64,000 nucleotides of DNA from Pseudomonas reidholzensis (GTDB lineage Bacteria; Pseudomonadota; Gammaproteobacteria; Pseudomonadales; Pseudomonadaceae). The DNA lies in NCBI RefSeq assembly GCF_900536025.1, contig NZ_UNOZ01000032.1, positions 1 through 64,000 on the forward strand, written 5' to 3'. The notes under the pieces are model-generated. The model did no database searches and was not told the origin of the DNA. It was given only the letters and a program-made list of their open reading frames with translations. The translations under genes and the position numbers were made by a program. Below, one piece after another: positions 54,414-63,445 of the stretch; positions within the stretch are counted from its first letter, which is position 1; each line of letters begins with the position of its first letter.

Positions 54414-55700
54414 ATGGCCATGGCCGAGCAATTGACCCGCAAGACACCCGCGCCCGACGCGCCGCTCGATGAGCTGCTGATCGACGCCGAAGCCGATGAC
54501 GAGCAGGTGCAACAGCAAGCGCCGGTCGTGCCCAGGCCCTGGCTGTTGCTGCTGGGCCTGGTGCTGGTGGCGCTGAACCTGCGCCCGGCGCTTTCGAGCA
54601 TGTCGCCGGTGCTCGGCCAGGTCGCCGACGGCCTTGGCCTGAGTGCAGCCCAGGCTGGCCTGCTGACCACCTTGCCGGTGCTCTGCCTGGGCCTGTTCGC
54701 GCCCTTGGCGCCGATCCTCGCGCGGCGGTTTGGCAGTGAGCGGGTGATCCTCGGCATTCTCCTGACCCTGGCCCTGGGCATCGTCGTGCGCAGTGCCTTT
54801 GGCGCCACCGGGGTGTTTGTCGGCAGCCTCATGGCCGGCGCCAGCATTGGCATCATCGGGGTGCTGCTGCCCGGTATCGTCAAACGGGATTTTCCTCAGC
54901 ATGCCGGTACCCTCACCGGGGTCTACACCATGGCCCTGTGCCTGGGCGCGGCGATGGCCGCTGGTGCCACGGTGCCACTGAGTCAGCAGCTGGGCGAGAG
55001 TTGGGCAATGGGCCTGGGCTTCTGGATGATCCCGGCGTTGCTGGCCATGCTGGTCTGGCTGCCGCAGGCGCGCCAGGGCCATGGCGCGCACAAGGTCGCC
55101 TACAGGGTGCGCGGCCTGTGGCGTGACCCGCTGGCCTGGCAGGTCACCTTGTACATGGGCCTGCAGTCATCGCTGGCCTATATCGTGTTCGGCTGGTTGC
55201 CGTCGATCCTGATCGGCCGTGGGTTGAGCCCGACCGAGGCCGGCCTGGTGTTGTCCGGGTCGGTGATCGTGCAGTTGATCAGCTCGCTCAGTGCCCCTTG
55301 GCTGGCGACGCGCGGCAAGGACCAGCGCCTGGCCATCGTGGTGGTCATGCTGGTGACCCTGGCTGGCCTGTTTGGCTGCCTGTATGCGCCGATTTCCGGG
55401 TTGTGGGGGTGGGCGGTGCTGCTCGGCCTGGGGCAGGGCGGTACCTTTGCCCTGGCCTTGACGCTGATCGTGCTGCGCTCCAAGGACGCGCAGGTCGCGG
55501 CAAACCTGTCGAGCATGGCCCAGGGGGTCGGTTACACCCTGGCCTCGATGGGGCCCTTCGCGGTAGGCCTGGTGCATGACCTGACCGGTGGCTGGGCGGC
55601 GGTGGGGTGGATTTTCGCCGTGCTCGGGGTGGGCGCTATCGTGTTTGGCCTGCAGGCCGGCCGGGCCTTGCATGTGCAGGTGACCCGCGAGCCCGTCTGA
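54414..55700 (+). CDS. CynX/NimT-family MFS transporter
   Basis: This 428-residue inner-membrane protein has a soluble N-terminal extension of about 40 residues and 12 helices. The NLRPALSSMSPVLGQVADGL segment (about 55-74) is the family signature of CynX (cyanate) and NimT (2-nitroimidazole) transporters. No cyanase gene is nearby, so cyanate is not implied. It appears co-transcribed with the GntR regulator. An ATG two codons further on is an alternative start. Confidence 0.85.
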   Translation: MAMAEQLTRKTPAPDAPLDELLIDAEADDEQVQQQAPVVPRPWLLLLGLVLVALNLRPALSSMSPVLGQVADGLGLSAAQAGLLTTLPVLCLGLFAPLAPILARRFGSERVILGILLTLALGIVVRSAFGATGVFVGSLMAGASIGIIGVLLPGIVKRDFPQHAGTLTGVYTMALCLGAAMAAGATVPLSQQLGESWAMGLGFWMIPALLAMLVWLPQARQGHGAHKVAYRVRGLWRDPLAWQVTLYMGLQSSLAYIVFGWLPSILIGRGLSPTEAGLVLSGSVIVQLISSLSAPWLATRGKDQRLAIVVVMLVTLAGLFGCLYAPISGLWGWAVLLGLGQGGTFALALTLIVLRSKDAQVAANLSSMAQGVGYTLASMGPFAVGLVHDLTGGWAAVGWIFAVLGVGAIVFGLQAGRALHVQVTREPV

Positions 55701-55728
55701 AGCTGCACCGGCTGCGAAGGGTTTATTC

Positions 55729-55809
55729 ATGACGCAAATGGACATGGCGTTGCGGCCCGTCGCGGATTATCGTTCGGCTCTCGAATCCCAGGACGGACCT
55801 CACCGATGA
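55729..55809 (+). CDS. Possible 26-codon leader ORF
   Basis: A 26-residue frame (MTQMDMALRPVADYRSALES onward) has AAGGG before its ATG, and its stop overlaps the start of the NTF2-like gene (ATGA at 55806-55809). The arrangement allows translational coupling. The frame is short, so chance occurrence cannot be excluded. Confidence 0.25.
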   Translation: MTQMDMALRPVADYRSALESQDGPHR

Positions 55810-56276
55810 GCGATGCCAACCAAGCCCTGATCACCCGCTTCTACCAGGCCTTCCAGCGCCTGGACGCCGAGGCCATGGTCGCCTGCTACAGCCCGGACAT
55901 CGTCTTCAGCGACCCGGTCTTCGGCACCCTGCGCGGCCAGGATGCAGGCGACATGTGGCGCATGCTCACCACCCGGGCCAAAGACTTCAGCCTGACCTTC
56001 GACCAGGTCCGCGCCACGGCCGACAGCGCCAGCGCGCACTGGGTGGCGAGCTACCTGTTCAGCCAGACCGGCCGCACCGTGGTCAATGACATCCAGGCGC
56101 GCTTCGTGATCCGTGACGGGCTGATCCGTGAGCACCACGACAGCTTCGACCTGTGGCGCTGGTCGCGTCAGGCACTGGGCACGCCAGGCGTACTGCTGGG
56201 CTGGTCGCCAATGCTCCAGAACAAGGTCCGCGCGCAGGCCTTCAAGGGCTTGCGGGCGTTCCAGCAGGCGCGCTGA
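55806..56276 (+). CDS. NTF2-like (SnoaL-type) protein
   Basis: This 156-residue protein has the cone-shaped alpha+beta NTF2 fold: LITRFYQAFQRLDAEAMVAC at the start, a DPVFGTLRG loop near 38-46 and IREHHDSFDLWRWSRQALG near residues 101-119. The family includes ketosteroid isomerase-like enzymes and binding proteins, so no reaction can be named. It is followed after 41 bases by yhbQ. The upstream gap holds a possible short leader ORF. Confidence 0.82.
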   Translation: MSDANQALITRFYQAFQRLDAEAMVACYSPDIVFSDPVFGTLRGQDAGDMWRMLTTRAKDFSLTFDQVRATADSASAHWVASYLFSQTGRTVVNDIQARFVIRDGLIREHHDSFDLWRWSRQALGTPGVLLGWSPMLQNKVRAQAFKGLRAFQQAR

Positions 56277-56317
56277 GCGGGTAAGCTGGTGGGTCTTCCC
56301 GATGCCTGAATAGAACC

Positions 56318-56635
56318 GTGAGCGAGACGCCCCCAAACCTGCCGAGCAAACCCTGGTTCGTCTATCTGGTCCGTGCGGCCAATGGATCGCTGTACTGCGG
56401 CGTCAGCGATGACCCGCAGCGGCGCTTCATCAAGCACCAGAAAGGCCAGGGCGCGCGCTATTTCAAGACCAGCCCGGCGCAGGCGCTGGTCTACGTCGAA
56501 CAGTGGCCGGACAAGGCCGAGGCGCTGCGCCAGGAGCGCCTGGTGAAGAAGCTGCGCAAGTCGGCCAAGGAGGCGTTGGTGGCGGCCTACGGCGGTTGCC
56601 CGGCCGCCCCTGAGGTCAGTCCGTGCGACGCTTGA
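56318..56635 (+). CDS. yhbQ: GIY-YIG nuclease-family protein YhbQ
   Basis: This 105-residue protein is of the UPF0213 group. The nuclease core is VYLVRAANGSLYCGVSDDPQ (about 12-31), with VYL/YCG standing for GIY-YIG, and the catalytic-type Arg in QRRFIKH plus a later Glu in EALRQERLVKK. The start is GTG at 56318. Its 3' end overlaps the convergent ndpA by 20 bases. The biological role is not established. Confidence 0.87.
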   Translation: MSETPPNLPSKPWFVYLVRAANGSLYCGVSDDPQRRFIKHQKGQGARYFKTSPAQALVYVEQWPDKAEALRQERLVKKLRKSAKEALVAAYGGCPAAPEVSPCDA

Positions 56636-57623
56636 GCTGGTCGATCAGCTGCGTTGGCAGGCCCTTGATGATCAGCGTGCCGGCCACTTCGTCATACTCG
56701 ACCTTCGAGCCCAGCAGGTGCGCCTCGAAGCTGATCGACAGCCCCTCGGCACGCCCGGTGAAGCGGCGGAACTGATTGAGCGTGCGCTTATCCGCCGGGA
56801 TCTCCGGCGACAGCCCGTAGTCCTTGTTGCGGATGTGATCGTAGAACGCCTTGGGGCGGTCTTCGTCGATCAGGCTGGAGAGCTCATCGAGGGCGACCGG
56901 CTCGCCCATCTTGGTCTGGCTGGTGGCGTAGTCGACCAGGGTCTGGGTCTTTTCGCGGGCCGCCTCCTCGGGCAGGTCTTCGCTTTCGACGAAGTCACTG
57001 AACGCCTTGAGCAGGGTGCGGGTCTCGCCTGGGCCATCGACGCCTTCCTGGCAGCCGATGAAGTCGCGGAAGTACTCCGAGACTTTCTTGCCGTTCTTGC
57101 CCTTGATGAACGAGATGTACTGCTTGGAAGCCTGGTTGTTCTTCCACTCCGACAGGTTGATCCGCGCTGCCAGGTGCAGCTGGCCAAGGTCGAGGTGGCG
57201 CGACGGGGTGACGTCGAGCTCGGCGTTCACCGCCACGCCATCGCTGTGGTGCAGCAGGGCGATGGCCAGGTACTCGGTCATGCCTTGCTGGTAATGGGCG
57301 AACAGCACGTGGCCACCGGTGGACAGGTTGGACTCTTCCATCAGCTTCTGCAGGTGCTCGACGGCGGTCCGGCTAAACGCGGTGAAATCTTGTTCGGCGG
57401 CCAGGTACTGTTTCAGCCAGCCGCTGAACGGGTAGGCGCCGGATTCGCCGTGGAACAACCCCCAGGCCTTGCCTTGTTTGGCGTTGTAGCTGTCGTTGAG
57501 GTCGGCCAGCAGGTTCTCGATGGCGTCCGAAGCGCCCAGCTCGTGGTCGCGCGCATGCAGCACGGCAGGGCTGCCATCGGGCTTCTTGTCGATCAGGTGA
57601 ACGATGCAATGACGGATAGGCAT
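56616..57623 (-). CDS. ndpA: Nucleoid-associated protein NdpA (YejK)
   Basis: This 335-residue protein belongs to the 37-kDa nucleoid-associated family, with the N-terminal MPIRHCIVHLIDKKPDGSPA, the middle FIKGKNGKKVSEYFRDFIGC and the late RKxF-like RFTGRAEGLSISFEAHLLGS. It binds DNA and co-purifies with the nucleoid. Its end overlaps yhbQ. The gene for an HU protein follows beyond the divergent gap, so two nucleoid proteins are neighbours. Confidence 0.92.
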   Translation of the reverse strand: MPIRHCIVHLIDKKPDGSPAVLHARDHELGASDAIENLLADLNDSYNAKQGKAWGLFHGESGAYPFSGWLKQYLAAEQDFTAFSRTAVEHLQKLMEESNLSTGGHVLFAHYQQGMTEYLAIALLHHSDGVAVNAELDVTPSRHLDLGQLHLAARINLSEWKNNQASKQYISFIKGKNGKKVSEYFRDFIGCQEGVDGPGETRTLLKAFSDFVESEDLPEEAAREKTQTLVDYATSQTKMGEPVALDELSSLIDEDRPKAFYDHIRNKDYGLSPEIPADKRTLNQFRRFTGRAEGLSISFEAHLLGSKVEYDEVAGTLIIKGLPTQLIDQLKRRTD

Positions 57624-58029
57624 GGAAAATCTCGGCGGGTGTTGGAGCGCAGCTGGCCAGAGGCCACATGGCGCGGTGCAAAGTCGTTCAGTTTAACTCA
57701 GAGATCGGGTGATGCAGTGGTCAGAAGTTGGCGGATATGCCGGTTGTTGATTTTTTGTTCAATTTTCGCTGTTTTCAGGCCAAACCCCCGAAAAACCTGC
57801 ATAAAAACAGCGTCGGCAGCGGATATTTATCTATTCCTGTGGTAGCTTTGCGCCGTCTTGCGCCCTTGAATGGCGCATTGCTGGCAGATCGCTTGCGTCG
57901 TGTCGAACCAAACGCCGATTTTCGTATCTACATACGCGATTGGCGCGGCCCGCCGGACTGTTACGGGCTGGCCCGATAACGACGTAGCACACTGCATAAC
58001 CTCTGAATTTTTAGGGAAGGAACACCACC
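57624..58029. other. 406-base intergenic region between ndpA and the HU gene
   Basis: This divergent gap should contain the promoters of both nucleoid-protein genes. A T/A-rich core (57740-57840) interrupts the GC-rich background. The AAGGAA ribosome-binding site of the HU gene is at 58016-58021. I see no gene, tRNA or clear operator. An open frame spans 57728-57979 but has no start signal or family resemblance. Confidence 0.5.
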
Positions 58030-58311
58030 ATGGCACTGACCAAAGACCAACTGATTGCCGACATCGCAGAAGCAATCGACGCGCCTAAGACCACCGCTCG
58101 CAATGCACTGGAGCAACTGGGCCAGATCGTTGCCGATCAACTGGAAAACGGCGCCGAGATCACCCTGCCAGGCATCGGCAAGCTGAAAGTCTCCGAGCGT
58201 CCTGCCCGTACCGGCCGCAACCCTTCGACTGGCGCTGCCATCGAAATCGCTGCCAAGAAAGTCGTCAAGTTCGTACCTGCCAAGGTCCTGACCGACGCCG
58301 TCAACAAGTAA
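58030..58311 (+). CDS. hupN: HU-family DNA-binding protein
   Basis: This 93-residue histone-like protein begins MALTKDQLIADIAEAIDAPK and keeps the DNA-binding arm with GRNPSTGAAIEIAAKKVVKF (about 62-81). HU dimers bend and compact DNA. P. putida has HupB, HupN and HupP; the sequence and its place beside ndpA suggest HupN. A strong AAGGAA lies before the ATG and a strong terminator follows, as expected for a highly expressed monocistronic gene. Confidence 0.9.
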   Translation: MALTKDQLIADIAEAIDAPKTTARNALEQLGQIVADQLENGAEITLPGIGKLKVSERPARTGRNPSTGAAIEIAAKKVVKFVPAKVLTDAVNK

Positions 58312-58330
58312 TTTGTAGACGCTTCAGTTG

Positions 58331-58365
58331 AAACCGCGCCCGGCTTGCCCGGGCGCGGTTTTTTT
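58331..58365 (+). terminator. Rho-independent terminator of the HU gene
   Basis: AAACCGCGCCC and GGGCGCGGTTT form an 11-pair stem, followed by T residues to 58365. It runs into the end of the convergent rlmF gene. Confidence 0.88.
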
Positions 58366-59323
58366 ACGCCTGCCCGTTGCCCTGGCGCAGCGCGTGCCAG
58401 GCCTGGCGTGCAGTGTCGTCGTGGAAGCTCCAGGCAACCACGCGGCTCTGCTTCTGGCCCTGGCCCATCTCGATGATGCGCACGGCCCGGGTGCCAGCCT
58501 TCTTCAGCGCCGCTTCGATCGCCGGCAGGTTGCTCGCCTTGGACACCAGGCTGGTGAACCACAGCACCTGCTGGGCGCAGGCGGCGCTCTCGGCGATCAG
58601 TTGACTGACGAAGCGGATCTCGCCGCCTTCGCACCACAGCTCGTTGTTCTGCCCGCCAAAGTTGAGCACCGGCAGCTTGCGCTTGGGGTCCTGCTTGCCG
58701 AGGTTCTTCCACTTGCGCTGGCTGCCGCGGGTGGCTTCGTCGCGTGAGCTGTGGAAGGGCGGGTTGCTGAGGGTCACGTCGAAGCGTTCATCGGCCTCCA
58801 GCAGGCCGCTGAGGATGTGCTTGGGGTTGGCTTGCTGGCGCAGGCTGATGGCCTTGTTCAAGCCGTTGGCCTGGACGATGGCCTTGGCCGCACCCAGGGC
58901 CACCGGGTCGATGTCCGAGCCGAGGAAGCGCCAGCGGTAGTCGCTGTGGCCGAGCAGCGGGTAGATGCAGTTGGCCCCCACGCCGATGTCCAGCGCACGC
59001 ACGTGCGGGCCGCGCGGGATCTCGCCGGTGTTGTCTTCGGCGAGCAGGTCGGCGAGCACGTGGATGTAGTCGGCGCGGCCAGGGATCGGCGGGCACAGGT
59101 AGTCGGCCGGGATATCCCAGTGCTGGATGCCGTATTGCGCCTTGAGCAAGGCACGGTTGAACACCCGCACCGCTTCCGGGTTGGCGAAGTCGATGCTCGG
59201 ATTGCCATACGGGTTGGTGATGGTGAAGCGGGCCAGGTCAGGGTGCGCCTTGATCAGCGCGGGGAAGTCATAGCGGCCCTGGTGGCGGTTGCGTGGGTGC
59301 AGCGTGGGTTTGTTCTGGGTCAT
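58364..59323 (-). CDS. rlmF: 23S rRNA (adenine(1618)-N(6))-methyltransferase
   Basis: This 319-residue SAM-dependent enzyme methylates A1618 of 23S rRNA. The RlmF opening LHPRNRHQGRYDFPALI, the SAM motif ALDIGVGANCIYPLLG (about 110-125) and the catalytic NPPFHSS (about 190-196) are clear. The ATG at 59323 is preferred to one 20 codons upstream because it gives the family N-terminus. A REP pair lies behind it. Confidence 0.94.
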   Translation of the reverse strand: MTQNKPTLHPRNRHQGRYDFPALIKAHPDLARFTITNPYGNPSIDFANPEAVRVFNRALLKAQYGIQHWDIPADYLCPPIPGRADYIHVLADLLAEDNTGEIPRGPHVRALDIGVGANCIYPLLGHSDYRWRFLGSDIDPVALGAAKAIVQANGLNKAISLRQQANPKHILSGLLEADERFDVTLSNPPFHSSRDEATRGSQRKWKNLGKQDPKRKLPVLNFGGQNNELWCEGGEIRFVSQLIAESAACAQQVLWFTSLVSKASNLPAIEAALKKAGTRAVRIIEMGQGQKQSRVVAWSFHDDTARQAWHALRQGNGQA

Positions 59324-59372
59324 GGCAGACTCCGGTAGAGCGTCGCTGCTGACTGGGGCCGCTGTACGGCCC

Positions 59373-59468
59373 TTTCGCGACACAAGGCCGCTCCCACAGG
59401 GAAGGCGCGTCTACCAGAGCGTCTGGTGAGCTGCGCGGTCCCTGTGGGAGCGGCCTTGTGTCGCGAAA
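59373..59468. repeat. Inverted pair of REP-like elements (30-bp arms)
   Basis: Perfectly complementary 30-bp arms at 59373-59402 and 59439-59468 carry the core ACAAGGCCGCTCCCACAGG, a different REP subtype from the one at 7929-8040. The pair fills most of the gap between valS and rlmF. Confidence 0.88.
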
Positions 59469-59508
59469 CGAGGGCGTAGCCCTCGCCGGTCAGGTCAGCA
59501 ATGTCAGA

Positions 59509-62355
59509 TTACAGTGCGGCGATCCGCGCGTGCTGCTCGGTGAAGTTGGCCAGGGCCTGTTCGGCTTCAGCCAGCTTGGCGCGTTCCTTGTCGATCACCG
59601 CGGGCGGTGCCTTGTCGACGAAGGCGGCGTTGGACAGCTTGCCCCCGACGCGCTGGACTTCACCCTGCAGACGCTGGATTTCCTTGTTCAGGCGCGCCAG
59701 CTCGGCATCCTTGTCGATCAGCCCGGCCATCGGCACCAGCACCTGCAGGTCACCCACCAGGGCGGTGGCCGACAGCGGTGCTTCGTCCTGTTCGCCGAGT
59801 ACGGTGAACGACTCGACCTTGGCCAGCTTCTTCAGCAGGGCTTCGTTTTCCTGCAGGCGACGCTGGTCTTCGGCACTGGCGTTCTTGAGGAACAATGGCA
59901 GCGGTTTACCCGGGCCGATGTTCATCTCGGCGCGGATGTTGCGCAGGCCGTTCATCAGCTGTTGCAGCCACTCGATGTCACCTTCGGCGACCGTATCGAT
60001 GCGGCTGTCGTTGGCCACTGGCCACGGCTGCAGCATGATGGTCTTGCCGTCGATGCCCGCCAGCGGCGCGATGCGCTGCCAGATCTCTTCGGTGATGAAG
60101 GGCATGAACGGATGCGCCAGGCGCAGCGCCACTTCCAGTACCCGCACCAGGGTGCGACGGGTGCCGCGCGCGCGCTCGACCGGGGCGTTCTCATCCCACA
60201 GGACCGGCTTGGACAGCTCCAGGTACCAGTCGCAGTACTGGTTCCAGATGAACTCGTAGAGCGCCTGGCTGGCCAGGTCGAAGCGGAACTGCTCGAGCTG
60301 ACGGGTCACTTCGGCTTCGGTGCGCTGCAGCTGCGAGATGATCCAGCGGTCGGCCAGCGACAGCTCGTAGGCCTCGCCGTTCTGGCCGCAGTCCTCACCC
60401 TTGTCGAGCACGTAGCGTGCGGCGTTCCAGATCTTGTTGCAGAAGTTGCGGTAGCCTTCGACGCGGCCCATGTCGAACTTGATGTCGCGACCGGTCGAGG
60501 CCAACGAGCAGAAGGTGAAGCGCAGGGCGTCGGTGCCGTAGCTGGCGATCCCTTCCGGGAACTCGGCCTTGGTCTGCTTGGCGATCTTCTCGGCCAGCTT
60601 GGGCTGCATCAGGCCGCTGGTGCGTTTCTCCAGCAATTGCTCGAGGGTGATGCCGTCGACGATGTCCAACGGGTCCAGCACGTTGCCCTTGGACTTGGAC
60701 ATCTTCTGGCCCTGGCCGTCGCGCACCAGGCCGTGCACGTAGACGGTCTTGAACGGCACCTGCGGGGTGCCGTCCGGGTTCTTCACCAGGTGCATGGTCA
60801 GCATGATCATCCGGGCGACCCAGAAGAAGATGATGTCGAAGCCGGTGACCAGCACGTCGGTGGAGTGGAATTTCTTGAGGAACTCGGTCTGCTCCGGCCA
60901 GCCCAGGGTGGAGAAGGTCCACAGGCCCGAACTGAACCAGGTGTCGAGCACGTCGTCGTCCTGGCGCAGGACCACGTCGCTGCCCAGGTTGTGCTTGGCG
61001 CGCACTTCAGCCTCGTCGCGGCCGACATAGACCTGGCCGGCCTCGTCGTACCACGCCGGGATGCGGTGGCCCCACCACAGCTGGCGGCTGATGCACCAGT
61101 CCTGGATGTCACGCATCCAGGAGAAGTACATGTTCTCGTACTGCTTGGGCACGAACTGGATGCGGCCATCTTCGACGGCGGCGATCGCAGGCTCGGCCAG
61201 CGGCTTTGTCGAAACGTACCACTGGTCGGTCAGCCACGGCTCGATGATGGTGCCGGAGCGGTCGCCCTTCGGCACCTTCAGGGCGTGGTCATCAACGCTG
61301 ACCAGCAGGCCCTGGGCGTCCAGGTCGGCAACGATCTGCTTGCGCGCGACGAAGCGGTCGAGGCCGGCGTACTGCGCAGGCAGGCTGGTGTCGATCTGCT
61401 CGTTGAGGCTGCCGTCGAGGTTGAACGCCTGGGCGTTGGCCAGCACCAGCGCGTTCTTGTCGAAGATGTTCAGCAGCGGCAGGTTGTGGCGCTTGCCGAC
61501 TTCATAGTCGTTGAAGTCGTGGGCCGGGGTAATCTTCACGCAGCCGGTGCCGAATTCGGGGTCGCAGTAGTCGTCGGCGATGATCGGGATCAGGCGGCCG
61601 ACCAGCGGCAGTTCGACGAACGTGCCGATCAGCGCCTGGTAGCGCTCGTCGCTCGGGTTGACGGCGACGGCGGCGTCACCCAGCAGGGTTTCCGGACGGG
61701 TGGTGGCGACGACCAGGTAGTCCTTGCCATCGGCGGTCTTGGCGCCGTTGGCCAGCGGGTAGCGCAGGTTCCACAGGTGACCCTTCTCGTCGTGGTTTTC
61801 CACTTCGAGGTCGGAAATCGCGGTGTGCAGCTTGGTGTCCCAGTTGACCAGGCGCTTGCCACGGTAGATCAGGCCGTCTTCGTGCAGGCGTACGAAGGCT
61901 TCCTTGACCGCGTCGGACAGGCCGTCGTCCATGGTGAAGCGTTCGCGGCTCCAGTCGACCGACGAGCCGAGGCGGCGGATCTGCCGGCTGATGTTGCCGC
62001 CGGACTGTTCCTTCCACTCCCAGACCTTGTCGAGGAACTGCTCGCGGCCCAGGTCATGACGGTTCTGGCCCTTGGCCTCGAGCTGACGCTCGACCAGCAT
62101 CTGGGTGGCGATACCGGCATGGTCGGTGCCCGGCTGCCACAGGGTGTCGCGACCCTGCATGCGGCGGAAGCGGATCAGCGCGTCCATGATCGCGTTGTTG
62201 AAACCGTGGCCCATGTGCAGGCTGCCGGTGACGTTTGGCGGCGGGATCATGATGGTGTAGGACTCGCCTGCACCTTGTGGGGCGAAATAGTTCTCGGACT
62301 CCCAGGTGTTGTACCAGGAAGTTTCGATGGCGTGCGGCTGGTAGGTCTTATCCAT
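59509..62355 (-). CDS. valS: Valine-tRNA ligase
   Basis: This 948-residue class Ia synthetase has the HIGH-type motif HMGH (47-50), an editing (CP1) domain (about 190-360), the KMSKS motif at 551-555, the anticodon-binding domain and the C-terminal coiled-coil arm (last ~70 residues, rich in Lys, Glu and Leu) typical of ValRS. No T-box or other leader is seen. It is followed by the REP-bearing gap and rlmF. Confidence 0.98.
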   Translation of the reverse strand: MDKTYQPHAIETSWYNTWESENYFAPQGAGESYTIMIPPPNVTGSLHMGHGFNNAIMDALIRFRRMQGRDTLWQPGTDHAGIATQMLVERQLEAKGQNRHDLGREQFLDKVWEWKEQSGGNISRQIRRLGSSVDWSRERFTMDDGLSDAVKEAFVRLHEDGLIYRGKRLVNWDTKLHTAISDLEVENHDEKGHLWNLRYPLANGAKTADGKDYLVVATTRPETLLGDAAVAVNPSDERYQALIGTFVELPLVGRLIPIIADDYCDPEFGTGCVKITPAHDFNDYEVGKRHNLPLLNIFDKNALVLANAQAFNLDGSLNEQIDTSLPAQYAGLDRFVARKQIVADLDAQGLLVSVDDHALKVPKGDRSGTIIEPWLTDQWYVSTKPLAEPAIAAVEDGRIQFVPKQYENMYFSWMRDIQDWCISRQLWWGHRIPAWYDEAGQVYVGRDEAEVRAKHNLGSDVVLRQDDDVLDTWFSSGLWTFSTLGWPEQTEFLKKFHSTDVLVTGFDIIFFWVARMIMLTMHLVKNPDGTPQVPFKTVYVHGLVRDGQGQKMSKSKGNVLDPLDIVDGITLEQLLEKRTSGLMQPKLAEKIAKQTKAEFPEGIASYGTDALRFTFCSLASTGRDIKFDMGRVEGYRNFCNKIWNAARYVLDKGEDCGQNGEAYELSLADRWIISQLQRTEAEVTRQLEQFRFDLASQALYEFIWNQYCDWYLELSKPVLWDENAPVERARGTRRTLVRVLEVALRLAHPFMPFITEEIWQRIAPLAGIDGKTIMLQPWPVANDSRIDTVAEGDIEWLQQLMNGLRNIRAEMNIGPGKPLPLFLKNASAEDQRRLQENEALLKKLAKVESFTVLGEQDEAPLSATALVGDLQVLVPMAGLIDKDAELARLNKEIQRLQGEVQRVGGKLSNAAFVDKAPPAVIDKERAKLAEAEQALANFTEQHARIAAL

Positions 62356-62408
62356 GCGCGGCGGGACCCTTAGGCATTAATTCGGGAAAGCCGAGAAGTA
62401 TAACGGAG

Positions 62409-62434
62409 CTGCAAGCTTCAAGCGACAAGCTGCA
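62409..62434. repeat. AAGCTTCAAGCGACAAGCTGCAAG-type repeat
   Basis: A short run of AAGCT/CAAGC units (GCTGCAAGCTTCAAGCGACA and onward) sits upstream of valS and resembles the element at 960-1040. It is a low-complexity palindromic element of pseudomonad intergenic regions. Confidence 0.4.
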
Positions 62435-62477
62435 AGGGGGATAGCGGCCAGGCCGTAGAGTTTGTTCAGGCACTACT

Positions 62478-62561
62478 GGCCTCATCGCGGGCAAGCCCGC
62501 TCCTACAAGGACTTGCAGCGCTGCAAATCCTTGTAGGAGCGGGCTTGCCCGCGAAGAGGCC
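62478..62561. repeat. Inverted pair of REP elements
   Basis: Arms at 62478-62511 and 62528-62561 are complementary with a single mismatch and carry the core CGGGCAAGCCCGCTCCTACA. The pair lies between the short acidic-protein gene and valS, after the former's stop codon. Confidence 0.87.
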
Positions 62562-62588
62562 TGCACCCACACCACCAATGCCGGTGGT

Positions 62589-62963
62589 TTACTCTGGACG
62601 CTTGAGCAAGCGTTCCATGCGCGCATCCAGGCGGCGCTTGATCTCGGTTTCGATATGCGGGGTAAAGTCGTTGATCACGTCCTGCATGATCAGCTGCGCA
62701 GCGGCGCGCAACTCGGCATCCAGGCGCAGCAAGGTGTCCTGGCGGCGGGTCTGTGGGTCGTCCTCGGCCTCGGCCGTGGCCGGTTCGAGCTCGGTCAGCA
62801 GCGGCGGGGCGTTGCCCAGCGGTTCGTCCAGCAGCAGGGGGATCTGCTCGACCGTATCGGTCAGCAGCGGCGGTTGCAGGTCAGCGTCGCCCAACAGCTC
62901 GCGGATCGACTCGAGGTCGTCGAGCAGATGGGCAGAGTCGGGCCGGGGGGAGTGCTTGTCCAT
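62589..62963 (-). CDS. Conserved small acidic protein between holC and valS
   Basis: This 124-residue soluble protein is acidic and Leu/Pro-rich in the first 80 residues (LLDDLESIRELLGDADLQPP near 12-31) and helical at the C-terminus, ending RLDARMERLLKRPE. It starts five bases before the holC stop boundary on the same strand, so the holC pair is probably one transcript. The ATG at 62963 is chosen; a TTG three codons upstream overlaps holC. No function can be assigned. A REP pair follows. Confidence 0.75.
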   Translation of the reverse strand: MDKHSPRPDSAHLLDDLESIRELLGDADLQPPLLTDTVEQIPLLLDEPLGNAPPLLTELEPATAEAEDDPQTRRQDTLLRLDAELRAAAQLIMQDVINDFTPHIETEIKRRLDARMERLLKRPE

Positions 62964-62968
62964 CGTCG

Positions 62969-63397
62969 TCAAAGTCGCTGTAGGCGGTGATTCTGCAGAG
63001 CATAGCCCTGTTCCCGGTAGAAACGGAACCGTTCTCGGGCGGCCTCGCGAATCGCTGGCGCTTCGACGACGATTTCCGCCACCCGCTGGAAGCGGCCGAC
63101 AAACCCCGGCACTTTACCACCGAGGTTGATCAGCAGGTCAGTGTGGCTGCCCGGGTCATCGCCCAGGCCCAGGGCCACCGCAGCGTCGGCCTGCGCCTCG
63201 GCCAGGTCATGGGGCACGAACGCCTCCCCCTTGAACTGCCACAGGCGCTGGTCGAGCTCGGCCCGTTGCGCGGCGTCCTGGCAGTGCAGGTACACCCGGT
63301 GACCGAGGCGCCAGGCCTTCTCGCACAGCTTGCAGGCGAAATCCAGCCGCGCCGAGAGCGAGTCGGTGGGCAGCACATAGAAGTCTACTTGGCTCAT
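62969..63397 (-). CDS. holC: DNA polymerase III subunit chi
   Basis: This 142-residue clamp-loader accessory subunit links the psi subunit and SSB. The family features YVLPTDSLSARLDFACKLCE (7-26), RVYLHCQDAAQRAELDQRLW and LINLGGKVPGF are visible. It lies between pepA and valS, the order conserved in gammaproteobacteria. It starts 48 bases after the pepA stop. Confidence 0.94.
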   Translation of the reverse strand: MSQVDFYVLPTDSLSARLDFACKLCEKAWRLGHRVYLHCQDAAQRAELDQRLWQFKGEAFVPHDLAEAQADAAVALGLGDDPGSHTDLLINLGGKVPGFVGRFQRVAEIVVEAPAIREAARERFRFYREQGYALQNHRLQRL

Positions 63398-63445
63398 GGT
63401 TCAGTCCGTGGGCAGGCGACCCAGGGGGCCGCCTGCCGTCGCGGT

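Noticed and set aside
57728..57979. 83-codon frame in the ndpA-HU gap
   Set aside because: No ribosome-binding site, unusual composition, and it occupies the likely promoter region.
59458..62373. 971-codon plus-strand open frame opposite valS
   Set aside because: Shadow of valS with Val/Gln/Leu/Asp-rich composition; valS has both synthetase motifs.
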